From Ophioderma brevispina (taxonomy: Eukaryota > Echinodermata > Ophiuroidea > Amphilepidida > Ophiodermatidae), in contig JAMKCH010010158.1 in assembly GCA_023653785.1 (NCBI GenBank), positions 1 through 64,000 on the forward strand: a DNA stretch of 64,000 nucleotides, written 5' to 3'. Shown in pieces: positions 53,690 to 64,000 of this stretch. The notes beneath the pieces are model-generated. The model saw nothing but the letters and a program-made list of their open reading frames with translations. It was not told where the DNA came from and made no database searches. The number at the start of each line of letters is the position of its first letter. Position 1 is the stretch's first letter. A program made the position numbers and the translations under genes.

Positions 53690-56440
53690 AGTAGAGTAAT
53701 ATATACTTAAAATATTGAGATCATGAGGCCACTTCAATTTTTACTCCTGACGGGTTCGGCAGCCATTTTTCAAAATTGCCCCCAAAAGGTCTTTTATTGC
53801 TATTCACATGCAATACCTTTTTGAAATAACCGGTGACATGTTGCCATAAAATGGTATTTTAATGGTCTGAAATATTAAGATACAATTAAATTGACAACAA
53901 TAAGTTTTATATCAATCCTTCCATCTTTCAAAATGGCCCCAAAAGCTTTTATTTGTTATTTAAAAGATATTCACATAAAGATCATGTAAAACTTACTTTT
54001 CACTATATTTTTTGTTTCTAGTAACCGTCCCCAGATATACTTACTCAAGAAATAAAGCATACTGCATGTTTAAGGCTGAGGCAGCTATTTTTTAATTTGC
54101 AACCATATACTGATGGGCATGTGTTTTTGAACGTCAACACACCTTAAACGGGTGAGACCTCACACTTTTTTCACTAACAAAACCTTGGTTTCTTGTCATA
54201 GTCTTTGTACAGAATATATTGAAGTGAGTTTGATCTCATTTCAAAGCTGAAAGATTAAATGATATCTGTATGGAAGTTTGGTTATGCTATCTTGATGTAC
54301 CAACAGATTATGACAATCTACTCAGCCAAGGAGAGGGATGAGGGGCAAGCGGCTCGCCTGTACAACTCTATGGGAAGTTTAGCATCTCCGTTTACAAAAA
54401 ATTGCACAACCTTTAAAAAGTGGATTTCATGTTTATTTTGGTATCAAACGAAAGCTATCTTCTTTCTAAGACACTTTTTGAATACAATCAAATTATATCA
54501 ATGTCCTCAGAAAGTGGTTGAACTTTTGACATGAGAGACAAGAACATTTCCCATGTAACTCTATACACCCATCGCACAAGTCATACCAAAAGCATCAAAA
54601 CGTTCTCCACGTTTTCTGAGCAATGTAACCTGGAAGTATTTAACCCCCCCCAAAAAAAAAAAAACCCCCCCCCCCACTTACTATATCAAGGTAATCTGTT
54701 TCTGGAAGTTTGAAGAGGACTTCAAATATGCAGTTATATTTTTTTGGTTTTTGAGGTATGGTTAAAATGTGTTGGCTGAAATTATCTGAACTTTTGTTGA
54801 CAAATTTGGGATCACCTGTACTAAAGGTACCAAACATTGTGCATTACAGTTGTACATCAGTTGATAGTTGAGGACACTGTTTCTAGTCCAAATAAAATGA
54901 TCTGTACTGAATTTCAATTGGATTATATTTCACATTTTTGAGATTTCACCTTGTTTACTTCAGGTCAACCCTGTTCATTAAAACGCTATGTATGTAGTGA
55001 CTTTCTCTTGCCAGCTTTTTAAAATTTATACTTGCTATAATAAGATTACTTTTTGAGTTGAAACAATAGGTATTTTTGATACAAGTAGAGTAATTATACT
55101 TAAAATATTGAGATCATGAGCCACTTCCAATTTTTTACACTCCTGACGGTTTCGGCAGCCATTTTTTCACATGGCCACCAAAAGTTGCTTTTTATTGCTA
55201 TCACATGCATACCCCTTTTGAAATACCGGTGACATGATGCTAAAATGGTCTTTAATGTCGAAAATATTAAGAGAACAATTTAAATTGACAACATCAGTTT
55301 TACATCAACATTCATCTTTCAAAATGGCACCCAAAAGCATTTTCATTTATTTGGTTATTTAAAGATCTTTTACTACATATTCAAGTAAAACTAACTTTCA
55401 ACTAATATTGTTTTGATTGCTAAGTCCGTCCCAGATATTACCAGAAATAAAGCATACTGCAATGTTTTAGCCTGTAGCAGCTATTTTAATTTGCAACCAT
55501 ATACTGGTGGTCATGTGTTTTGAACTCACAACACCTTAAACGGGTGGAGACATCACACTTTTCACTACAAAACTTTGGTTTTCTTGCCATATCTTTGTAA
55601 GAATCATATTGAAGTTGATTTTGATCTCATTTCAAAGCTGAAAGTTAAACTGATACTGTCTAATTGGTTCTGCTATCCTTGATCTAACCAACAGAATTAT
55701 GACAAATCCACGTCAGCCAAGGAGAGGATGGAGGGGGCAGCGGCTCGCCTGGACAAACTCTATGGGAAGTTTAGCATCTCCGTTTACAAAATGTTCACAA
55801 CCTTAAAAAGGTGGATTTTTCATTATTTTGGTAAAAAGAAAGCTATCTTCTTTCTAAGACACTTTTTGAAACATCATATTATATCAATGGTCTAATAAGT
55901 GGATTGAACTGTTGACAGTGAGACTAAAACATTTTCCCATGTTACTCTCTACATTACCAAGTCATACAAAAAGCACAAAACGTTCTCCAGTTTTCTGAGC
56001 AATGTACACACCTGGGAATTATTTATCTACTATAGTCAAGGTATATTTCTTGAAGAATTTTGAAGAGGAATCAAATATCAGTTATTTTTTTGGTTTTGCG
56101 GTATGGTTACAATGTGTTGGCTGAAATTATCGGAACTTTTGTTGACAAATTTGGATCACCCTGAAAACAAAAGGTTACCACACAATTGTGATTACGTTGT
56201 ACATCAAGTTGGATAGTTACACTGTTTTTTCTAGTCCAAAATGATCTGTAATTGAATTTCAATGATATATTTCATTTTTGAGATTTCACATTGTTTTATC
56301 TTCAAGGTCACCCTGTTCATTAAAACGCTATGTATGTATTGACTTCCTTATGGCCTCAGCTTTTACAAAAATGTTATACTTTTGCTATATAAGATTACTT
56401 TTTGAGTTGACACAAATGGGAAATTGAAGTAGTTGTGACC
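53690..56440. repeat. Tandem duplication in E2, two units of about 1.35-1.39 kb
   Basis: AGTAGAGTAAT-ATACTTAAAA occurs near 53692 and 55085, GCCAAGGAGAGG near 54325 and 55717, and TTCATTAAAACGCTATGTATG near 54974 and 56312, split here for length as TTCATTAAAAC and GCTATGTATG. Units differ by many one-base indels. A phrase reading SAKERMEGAAARLDKLYGKF then SISVYK in unit 2 is protein-like and could be the worn 5-prime ORF (gag-like) of the DIRS family, but it is short. Confidence 0.8.
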
Positions 56441-57404
56441 AAATTTACTGTGTGATGCAAAGTCTGCGAGTTTAAAAAAACCCTGGCCTGTTATTTCTTA
56501 AATATCCTATACACTATACACATCATTTGCAAAAAATACGAACAAATTTTTCTTTCTTTGCGTATCCACAAGTCATCGTTTATACCCTTGTTATACTAAT
56601 TAAAATGATAACTCATAACCATGTTTATTGATTATAGCATGTTTTCACTTTAACATGAATTTCTACAGTTATTATTCACATGTCGTACCTCACGGAAGTG
56701 TACGTAGTGGTCAATAGGCCCCTATCTGCTTTTCGGATAGAATGCATTACATTCAAAATTATATACAGAACTAGTGCGGAAATTATCATGTGAGTCATCA
56801 TATAGTTGTGCCATGGCAAGCCTGATTATGACTTATAGAACTTGTTTTGTATCAATCCCATAATAAAATGGTGTGAAAGTTCTCAAGCAGTGGCAATGAT
56901 CAAGCATTCTGTGGATGTGATCTTGAATAAGTGGCAACATCTGAATTCACGACAAACCCCATAATTGGCCTTTGATCAGCCATTATGTATTAGCAAAGCA
57001 AAATCCAGTGGAAATGGCCAAAACCGGAGAAAACAAATTGTTATCATATGGTTCGCTCATGAGGTCTCCATAGTGAGATGGCAGCTTCTTAATACTCTTG
57101 AGATTGTTTACAGGGTAGTGGCTGGCTGCAAGCACTGATAGACCTTGTGTAATGGCCAAGGTCTATAGGGGATCAGCACTCAGACCTCTATTCGATACAT
57201 TTGAGCTGATTAACACAAGGGGATTTTCTTTCCCGTTGTAACATTTGCTTGATTGAATTCCACGGGGCACTATCTGAGACTTCGGAACCACTGTCTAGTT
57301 CTGATGGATCAGTCATCGTCTATATGCTAAGGTCTGTTGCTGCTAAGAAATTTATTCCATACAATTCGTAAGGTCTCATGTGTGGATCTGGTATGGGATA
57401 GGAA

Positions 57405-57525
57405 CATATCCCTTAAATCCACTAAATGCCATTTTTTTTTTTTGCGGTTTTCCACTTTTTCAAAAATCACGAGGCAGATCATGCCTTTTGTTTACGGGGA
57501 AAGTGCTCCTAGATCTTAACATCGT
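57405..57525. repeat. Dispersed repeat R8, copy 2
   Basis: TTAAATCCACTAAATGCCAT, AAAATCACGAGGCAGATCAT and GGGGAAAGTGCTCCTAGATC, partly shared with 47800-48005. Confidence 0.5.
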
Positions 57526-58439
57526 TTGATCAACATCAACAGATTACTTGTTATCCCTGATGGTTAATTGTTTTCCGAGCAAACTCCTATTTGAGGATAC
57601 TCTCTCCTCTTCTCATTCTCTCACAAAGAGGCTGATAGCAACATGATGTTGCATTGTAGCCCATGCTACAACATAACCATAGCAAAATCTTGTCCAGACT
57701 GTAGACACTGATGTTGTTTGTCTTAAGCTATTACATTTCTGCCATCGATCCGACTGCACTGTGACTATCATTTAGAACTGTGGAAGATGTTTTTTGATAC
57801 TTGGATAGCTCATACAATATCACGCGCCCTTTTACCAATAATGCATGACCAACTCCTAATAACGCACTTAATAAATAAATACAATAAATTGCCAGTGAAT
57901 AAAGTAGCTATGTTCATTAATTCATTACTTGGGTCTAGACTCCTGATGGTACAAAATTATCTGACTTGTATAAGTTGTATACAATTTTTACCAATATTGT
58001 AGGTTATAATGTTGATGACGTCAACTACATTCCGGCAAATAGTCGAAATGCTTTTAATGGTATCCATGTAGGACATTGAGGATTTTCCTTAATTTGTTGT
58101 AAGAAACATTCAGTGATTCAAGTTGATTCTGTCAATATTACCATTCAATATCAGTTGATAGCCCAATGGATATTTCTTGTTTTGGGGTAACATAGTTTGA
58201 AATTCATCACTTTAAATGAGCTTTGTGCGACTCACAATTATGATGTTTATGATTATCATCAAATTTTTTTGAAATTACAATTGCAAAAATGGCAAAGTAC
58301 TTTTTCCATTTACGTACACGTCTTTAAATATCACTGAAATACATTGTTAACCTCAATTAAATTTTAACGTTCCAATGTAGCAAGTATCTAGCAGGTTTCT
58401 ATGCCGAAGTAGAGAGTAGTAAAAAGGTTGGTGTTTGCT

Positions 58440-59130
58440 ATATTAGCAAATATGTCTAAAATGGTCATGTCGGCGCCATCTGGAAATGGCCCATCGGACC
58501 ATATGGCAATGGTCTGTGATGTGGACAAACATTGTAACATTGCATTTAGCCTATTTTTTATTGCCTAGTATAGGCATAAGTAAAAGGCCAGTGTTGAATG
58601 ATTTCAAATATGCCTAAAAAGGTCATTTTGGCGGCAACTTTGGAAAATTGCCGACAGGGACACATATTACCTGCCTGTGATTGGACAAACATTGTAACAT
58701 GCATTTAGCATATTATATTCTAGTATATGCCATAATAAAGGCATGTTGAATGGCCTAAAATGGTCATTTTGGCGGCCATCTGAAAATGGCCGACAGGGAC
58801 GCATATTACAATGCCTGTGATTGGACAAACATTGTAATAACATGCATTTATCATATTTTAATGCTAGTAATAGGCATAAGTAAAAGGGCCAGTGTTGAAA
58901 TTATCGCAACTATGCTAAATGGTCCTTTGGCGGCCATCTTGGGAAACTGGCCGACATGGACACATATTAACAATAGCCTGTTATTGGACAAACATTGTAC
59001 CAAAACGCATTTAGCATATTCTTATGCCTAGTATAAGCATTAGTATAAGGCAGAGGGGTGTTGAATTGAAATATAAACACAAATATGCCTAAAATGGTTA
59101 TTTTGGCGGCCACTTGGAAAAATGCCCCCC
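58440..59130. repeat. Tandem array of five terminal-repeat-derived units
   Basis: Units of about 140-175 bp start with GGTCAT-TTGGCGGCCATCT near 58463, 58621, 58762, 58921 and 59096. Each continues GGAAAATGGCCGACAGGGAC, ACATATTAC, CTGTGATTGGACAAACATTG, GCATTTAGCATATT and GCCTAGTATAGGCATAAGTA. The GGCGGCCATCT-GGAAAATGGC part equals the inner part of the E1 right terminal repeat (26377-26405), of which E1 has only one. The array has thus expanded inside E2. An 81-codon frame at 58786-59031 lies within it and is not a gene. Confidence 0.85.
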
Positions 59131-59749
59131 CGACGGGGATTGCAACACTTGCGATGGCTCATGATCTTGATCTGTTCGTACACTTTTCTCTACTCTGTGC
59201 CAAATTCATTGTTTTTATCACAAAATGCCAGATAGCGTTAGCTATGCCGCCTCGCTAATAGGGGCCTATGTTAATGAGAATAATAAGAAACGAGAAAAAG
59301 CACCACTTTTATACTCCAAAATCTTTTGAAGTTTGAAAACATTCCAGTTGCATTTTAATATTTTCTGAGCATCAATTTTGAACAGTTTTCTAGCCAATAT
59401 TTATTGTGTGTTACAACATGCATACTATTTATTAATTTTTCATATAACATGCACTACAATATTTGTGTTCATTCCTAACTGTAATTTGCTCTTAAATTTT
59501 GTTTTTTTTTTCTGAAAAATGAGTTAAAACATATTGGCGACAAATTTAAGTATATTAATTTTAAGGAGCCAAATTTGTAAGAGGTTGTAATTTTCTGAAT
59601 TCGTGTCATCGTGTCAGTCCTGCTCTATATTTTAACAAGACCGATAATGCACCCAGTGAATGTTTCCCAACTTTAACGGCGCTCATGGAAGTCGTTTGTA
59701 TAACAAATTGTGCATGGTTTTTAACATAACACAATGCAATAGACAACGT

Positions 59750-60005
59750 CATCGTCGTCGTCTTTCTCATCATTAGCATCGTCATCATCATCATCACCCC
59801 ATCGCCATCTCCCACCATCTCCATCTTCATGCATCTCACCATCCCTCATCATCCATCCATCATCATCCATCCATCATCCATTCATCATACCATTCATCAT
59901 CCATTCCATCATCCATTCAATCATCCATGTCATCATCCATTCATCATCCATTCATCTCCATTCATCATCCATTCATCATCCATCACCTCCATTCATCATC
60001 CAGTA
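59750..60005. repeat. (TCA)n/(CCATTCAT)n low-complexity tract
   Basis: CATCATCATC runs grade into repeats of CATCCATTCATCATCCATT. Open frames on either strand across it (for example the 99-codon His/Ile/Pro-rich one at 59829) are products of the tract. Confidence 0.95.
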
Positions 60006-60536
60006 GCATCATTTTTCGTCGTCCAGCTCGATGTTTCCTTTTTCATCGTTATTACCATCATCACCGCCATCGTTATTCTTATCACTCGTGGCATCATCAT
60101 GTTTACTATAGCTACGTGTTTTTACTAGTTTTAAAATCGCATCATACCACATAGAAATCACGGTTTCATGCATCGAATACGTATTCGACTCTTAGAACAC
60201 ATCAAATCAAACCTTTGGGGTTGACAACAATCGAACCACATTTCACGTGGCCTTTGAATAAGACAGTTGTTTCTTGGTATTTTATACTGTCGTCTTTTAA
60301 CCATTCATATCTTTAACATATCCCCTTAAAATGCCATTTCCCTTTTTTCATTTAAATTACAAACGCAGATCATAAAGTAACTCCAAACTTTCAAACGCCG
60401 TTTTCTCAGAACCTAGCCATTTAGCTGTTCGACAGTAATGCAGAAACCCACGACGATATATATATAATATATATTAGATTCAAGGATGCGCTATGCGGTA
60501 AGTTTAGAGAATCATAGGTGCCTCAAGGGTACGCCC

Positions 60537-61250
60537 ATTACCACATTTTTAAAGTAACTTTTTTTATTAAGTGGCCATAGGCCTATCAAGAAGAACAAGT
60601 CAATTGGAAAGAAAGAAAGATCAGAGAAGAAGAAAGCCTCAAAAGAGCACTCGCCGGGAATCGAACCCGGGTCACTTGCGTACATGACAAGTGTGTCATG
60701 TACGCAAGTGACCCGGGTTCGATTCCCGCTTGTCATGTACGCAAGTGACCCGGGTTCGATTCCCGGCGAGTGCTCTTTTGAGGCTTTCTTCTTCTCATGA
60801 TCTTTCTTTCTTTCAGGTTTCAGTTTAGGTTTCAGGTTTATTTATGTTCCATCTCATTGCACATTTAGCAGTAAATTAAAAGTGTAACAAATATAAAATC
60901 ATGAACATATTTAATAAAACAAAATGATTTTAGAAATATATACTATGCAAGCGATGTGGATGCCACTTAAAACGCAGGTCGTGTAGTTAGTGGCACCCAT
61001 GCATGAGTTACATATTAACAACTGAGTATGAAACTTAATTGGTAAGGCATAAAATACAATGATAAATTACGAGCACACGGGTAAAATAAGGGTGCTGACC
61101 AAAATTTACAATTAATAGATTGAAAAAAAAAATACAGAGAGAGAGAAAAAAAACCAACGGTTAAATATACTTGTCTTTTGTTCTTGACTTGTTCTTCTTG
61201 ATCGGCCTATGGCCACTTAATAAAAAAGTTACTATAAAAATGTGGTAATG
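60537..61250. repeat. Nested inverted repeat with tRNA T-arm sequence
   Basis: The outer arms are 60537-60603 and 61181-61250 (TTACCACATTTTTAAAGTAAC; AAGTGGCCATAGGCC; TCAAGAAGAACAAGTC, inverted on the right). The inner arms are about 60606-60690 and 60731-60819 (AAGAAAGATCA-GAGAAGAAGAAAGCC; AGAGCACTCGCCGGGAATCG). The middle adds a third, shorter copy (60692-60729). The arm core CCCGGGTTCGATTCCCGG is a tRNA T-stem-loop with B box, next to a CACTTGTCATGTACGCAAGTG stem, here split at its loop. About 360 bp (60820-61180), with CAGGTTTCAGTTTAGGTTTC near its start, are inserted in the right arm. No complete tRNA can be folded because the D-arm is missing. Confidence 0.8.
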
Positions 61251-61286
61251 TGCTGTACCCTTTTCGCACCTATTATTCTATATATC

Positions 61287-61655
61287 GTCCCGCTGGGCGA
61301 AAAAAACCTCATATGTAACTCCAGAGGTCAAATGCAAACCTCTAAATGTAAAAAGTGGGCCCCCATTGCTAAACCTCATATGTGGCATTTTGGTCACATC
61401 GGGTTCTAGCTTAATTTCATTGCCAAATATGATAGTAATCATATGGCTCTTTATTTCAGAATCTGAGTATAATAATTCCTAAATAATTTAGAAAGGAAAC
61501 CTTTCTAGTGCATGGTATTACAAAGAATTATCAGTTTTTGGTGTCTCTCGAAAATGTTTACACATGAGGTTTTGTCATTTAACCGTTTTTACTCATTGAG
61601 TTTTGCTTTTAAAGGTCAAATGCACAATGAGGTGTGTTCCCCGCCCAACGCCGTG
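61287..61655. mobile_element. MITE family M6, copy 2
   Basis: Opens CCGCTGGGCGAAAAAAACCT with CATATG and closes with an inverted GTGTTCCCCGCCCAACG. The interior matches 29108-29480. It sits in TA-rich DNA on both sides (TATATATCG before; GATATATAATATA after), fitting a TA target. Confidence 0.8.
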
Positions 61656-61702
61656 ATATATAATATATATATAATATATATATTATATATATATATATAT
61701 AA
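61656..61702. repeat. (TA)n microsatellite
   Basis: Interrupted TATATA run directly at the right end of the M6 element. Confidence 0.95.
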
Positions 61703-61879
61703 GAAAAGGGACAAAGTTCCATTTTATAGAATTACCGGCCATTTAGGTCTTCTTTCTCATTGGCAAAACTTTTTACAAAGTAATTCAAACGCAAATCATG
61801 GTATATTACATACGAATCAACCCAGATAACAAGCAGGGTTTGGGGCCAGATGGTCAACCACAAATCACTTCGCAAGCTA

Positions 61880-62610
61880 TAAACCCGTTATTGAGCGACA
61901 TATCAACTCCACTTTACCTTGGATTTGTAGACATCAAGCTCAGAGGCCTTTGACTCCATTTGAACACACAGACATGTTCGAAGCACTAAGGAAATAAATG
62001 GAGGATAAATACGCATTGTAGAAGACAAATACACCAATACAATAGCCAAAAATAAAATCACAATTGATTGGATTAATACGCAAAATGTCTTAACGAATGT
62101 GGTAGGTGACAAAATTGTACTCTGAAAAATATTGAATAGAAGTCCGGAAATTAAAAAGAGTGAGCAGCTACAGGTATCTGGGACAAGATATTAAAAATGG
62201 AACACACCACGGAAGAAGCACATGATGAAACTAAAAGCAGGATGAATAAACTTTGGAAGGTACAAGACATCTAAAAACATATCCACTTTCACTTGAAGAA
62301 ATTATTCAACAAATTCATCATCAGAAAACACCGAGAATCAAGTAAAGTACGGACTTGGCATGATGCAAGACAACAGGGCAATAGATTGTACACGTCGCTT
62401 AATAGAATGGCAGCCCGAAGGGTACAAGAAGGAAGTAAAGGAAGGCAAGACAAATAAGAGGGAGAGTATGACATAACATCATATATGGTAACGACCACTT
62501 GGAGTAGAATAGCTATACGGAAGAGAGTGGAAGCGTTATGAGGAGGGCTTTGTCCAGCATGAAAATGGATTCGATGTCTACTCCAAAAGAACGAAATGCA
62601 CACAATTTAT
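61880..62610 (+). pseudogene. LINE reverse transcriptase and C-terminal remnant
   Basis: Plus-strand pieces in shifting frames: GFVDIKLR (worn FVDYEKAF, motif A), FEHTDMFEALRK-like text, EDKYTNTIAKNKI, SYRYLGQDIKNGTHHGRS, ETKSRMNKLWK, YGLGMTQDNRAIDC, RLIEWQPEGYKKEVKEGK and LIYGREWKRYEEGFVQH-like text. The order YLGQ-I, R-NR-W, then EWQP-G-KR--GRP and a W-R-A-DR--W end is that of APE-class LINE C termini. Only the 3-prime part is present. Stops are frequent. Confidence 0.6.
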
Positions 62611-62979
62611 CTAAAGGCATTTAAAACTTGCTAATCTTCTCACTTGCCTTCATCACTCTCACTGTCTGCTGATTCATAGAAAAAAGACAGCAATGTTTTG
62701 TTGATGCAGGCACCCCCTTCTGATGATTGTTTGTCTGCCATGCATGTGGGTACGTGGAATATGCATGCACCCTTTTGAAAAGCTACACCGATGAATAGCA
62801 TGACAATATTCACCTGAAAAGAAGAGCTTCTACCCACATCCTATTTAAAATCCAATATTAGGTGGACTAGGCGGTCACCCGGCTTGAGCGACTACCTGGC
62901 CTTTCTTGCCCACGGGATGTGGACCTTTGAACCTGTGTGTGACCGTTTTAACTCAGATGTGTTCATTGTTCAGGTCAGC

Positions 62980-63190
62980 GGTCCAAATTTAGTGGTCATA
63001 GTCCATTTCTACGCAAATTGACCTCTAGATGACGTTTGACCTTTTGGTCACTCCGAACCCTGCAAACAAAGGTTAAACTGTCCTCTCCTACCATCATGCC
63101 AAATATCAGTCCCATATGTCAAGCACACGAACGCATAGCCGCCGGACAGACAGACACAAACAGATCTCATTTGTTAGTATGTATAGGCCC
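62980..63190 (+). repeat. Possible LINE 3-prime untranslated remnant
   Basis: AATTGACCTCTAGATGACG, TTTGACCTTTTGGTCACTC, CATGCCAAATATCAGTCCCA and GCCGGACAGACAGACACAAA resemble the 3-prime tails of RTE-type elements in marine invertebrates, which often carry TGACCTTTGACC and GACAGACAGAC words. This is from memory of general patterns, so it is only suggestive. Confidence 0.3.
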
Positions 63191-63765
63191 TGTGCACAGA
63201 GCTAAAATATGTTGAATTGACTTTTTGTTTGCCGCCCAGAATCAAACCAAGCATGATAAGAATACAATACATGCACCTGTGACCTAACCTTTCCAGTTAG
63301 TTCGGCAGTTGAATCCTTTGTATTCTCTGCATGCTTGGGTTGTTCTGGAGGCAGGTCTGGCCAAGATAACCTATTAACCTGCCGTGCAATCGCACCCTAT
63401 AGAATACGAGAGATATCCAATTAGTTACTAAACCTACACACCCGCGTATAAGAACTTAACTAATAATAGTTTAGTTTGGATCTGAAAGGAAGAATTCTAT
63501 GTGCGTCCGCAAATAGAATACGTTTGAATGTGTTAGATGGGGCGGAGTGATATCATGCATGTATATGAGGTCTGTCCCCTTTTCGGATTAGGGGTCCAAT
63601 CTTTCCGGGAATGCAAGTGCCAATTCAATTTCTGGAGACTTTCTAAATCTAAAGAGCGACATACATGTTGGATATGTTATGCATAAACCACTAGAGCATA
63701 TTTTCGAGTGGTTTTTCTTTTGTTTTCGCTAAATTGAATATTCGCGATGAACGCTTACCCTCCAA
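63190..63765. other. No gene recognised
   Basis: No recognisable frame or repeat partner. Confidence 0.3.
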
Positions 63766-63855
63766 TTGGATATGATGCATGCGTGCATTATGCCCCGATT
63801 TGAATATGCCTGCGTGCATTATGACCCGAGTTGAATATGCATGTGTGCTGTATCA
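63765..63855. repeat. Short tandem repeat, about three units of 35 bp
   Basis: ATATGATGCATGCGTGCATT ATG-CCCGATTTGA, ATATGCCTGCGTGCATTATG ACCCGAGTTGA and ATATGCATGTGTGCTGTATC. Spaces mark unit parts. Confidence 0.8.
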
Positions 63856-64000
63856 GGGGGTGCATTATCATCAAGCGTGCTATTAACCTATAGAATTTAT
63901 ATATGCAACGCCAGCACCATGCTTTAACTTCCCCTCAGTGAAAGGGCGTTGAACAGTTCACTTGCCATGGTAATGCAATAATACCAATAGTCCAAGAAAA

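Larger units (their letters stand above)
53617..59258. mobile_element. DIRS-family element E2 lacking the coding body
   Basis: The left end (AATAGCGACGGCGGCCATAA; ACAATCGTGCATCTAGTGAT; GAGATCATGAGGCCACTT) and the inverted right end (GGCTCATGATCTTGATCTG; TTTTATCACAAAATGCCAG; GTTAGCTATGCCGCCTCGCTA, split at GTTAGC) match the corresponding ends of E1. The 5-prime inner zone matches 21330-22060 and the 3-prime inner zone (57668-59258) matches 25624-26527. Between 56440 and 57660, where E1 has reverse transcriptase, RNase H and recombinase, E2 has unrelated non-coding DNA including an R8 fragment. It is therefore a non-autonomous relative or deletion derivative. Confidence 0.75.

Noticed and set aside
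59606..60154. His/Ile/Pro-rich and Met-rich open frames
   Set aside because: Pure products of the TCA/CCATTCAT low-complexity tract on the two strands.
60650..60775. Functional tRNA gene
   Set aside because: Only the T-arm and a possible anticodon-like stem are present; no D-arm or A box on either strand, and the sequence is palindromic.

Overview
This is a eukaryotic, animal-like, AT-rich window with no prokaryotic gene layout. No reading frame exceeds about 290 codons, and coding-like stretches are short, broken and lie in a bed of dispersed repeats. A kringle-domain exon with correct splice borders, DIRS-type tyrosine-recombinase retroelements, several APE-class non-LTR retrotransposons, tRNA-derived SINEs and many MITEs together suggest a repeat-rich invertebrate metazoan. 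A marine deuterostome (echinoderm, hemichordate or cephalochordate type) is my guess; the species cannot be fixed from this sequence.

Host gene content is thin. The best evidence is on the minus strand: a complete one-exon kringle (32102-32339) and, upstream of it in transcript order, a Ser/Thr-rich exon (donor at 36100). The intron phases match: a G from the donor plus AA from the acceptor gives Glu, followed by the first kringle cysteine. A second, decayed pair with the same order and phases sits at 20992-21196 (Ser/Thr exon, frameshifted) and 2935-3116 (kringle, with stops). A third kringle scrap is at 31817-31865. This looks like a duplicated linker-plus-kringle module of an extracellular or membrane protein gene.

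Layout. 1-2.2 kb: MITE end, coding-like remnant, retroelement tail, 4-copy tandem repeat. 2.9-4.7 kb: kringle pseudoexon and an 8-copy array of about 160 bp. 6-7.9 kb: duplicated repeat units, one interrupted by a TA-flanked element. 9.2-10.1 kb: 390-bp-arm inverted repeat. 10.2-20.5 kb: MITE and SINE copies in otherwise featureless DNA. 21.3-26.5 kb: DIRS-like retroelement with inverted terminal repeats, partial reverse transcriptase, RNase H, and a tyrosine recombinase whose HxxR...Y residues are still readable; an internal 1.19 kb segment is tandemly duplicated. 27-36 kb: hAT-like elements, SINE, kringle exon, TTAA-flanked MITEs, hairpins. 37.5-41.9 kb: probable third inverted-repeat element enclosing an L2/CR1-like LINE remnant. 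42.3-45.7 kb: a nearly full-length 3.4 kb LINE bounded by a 33-bp target-site duplication. 46.4-47.7 kb: another LINE relic. 53.6-59.3 kb: second element with DIRS-like termini, apparently without the coding body. 59.7-64 kb: TCA/TCC low-complexity tract, foldback with tRNA T-arm sequence, MITE, LINE 3-prime end.

One caution applies throughout. Recently duplicated copies differ by many single-base indels, especially in homopolymers, and almost every transposon frame is shifted. Part of this may be uncorrected sequencing error rather than decay, so frameshifts alone should not be taken as proof of pseudogenisation.
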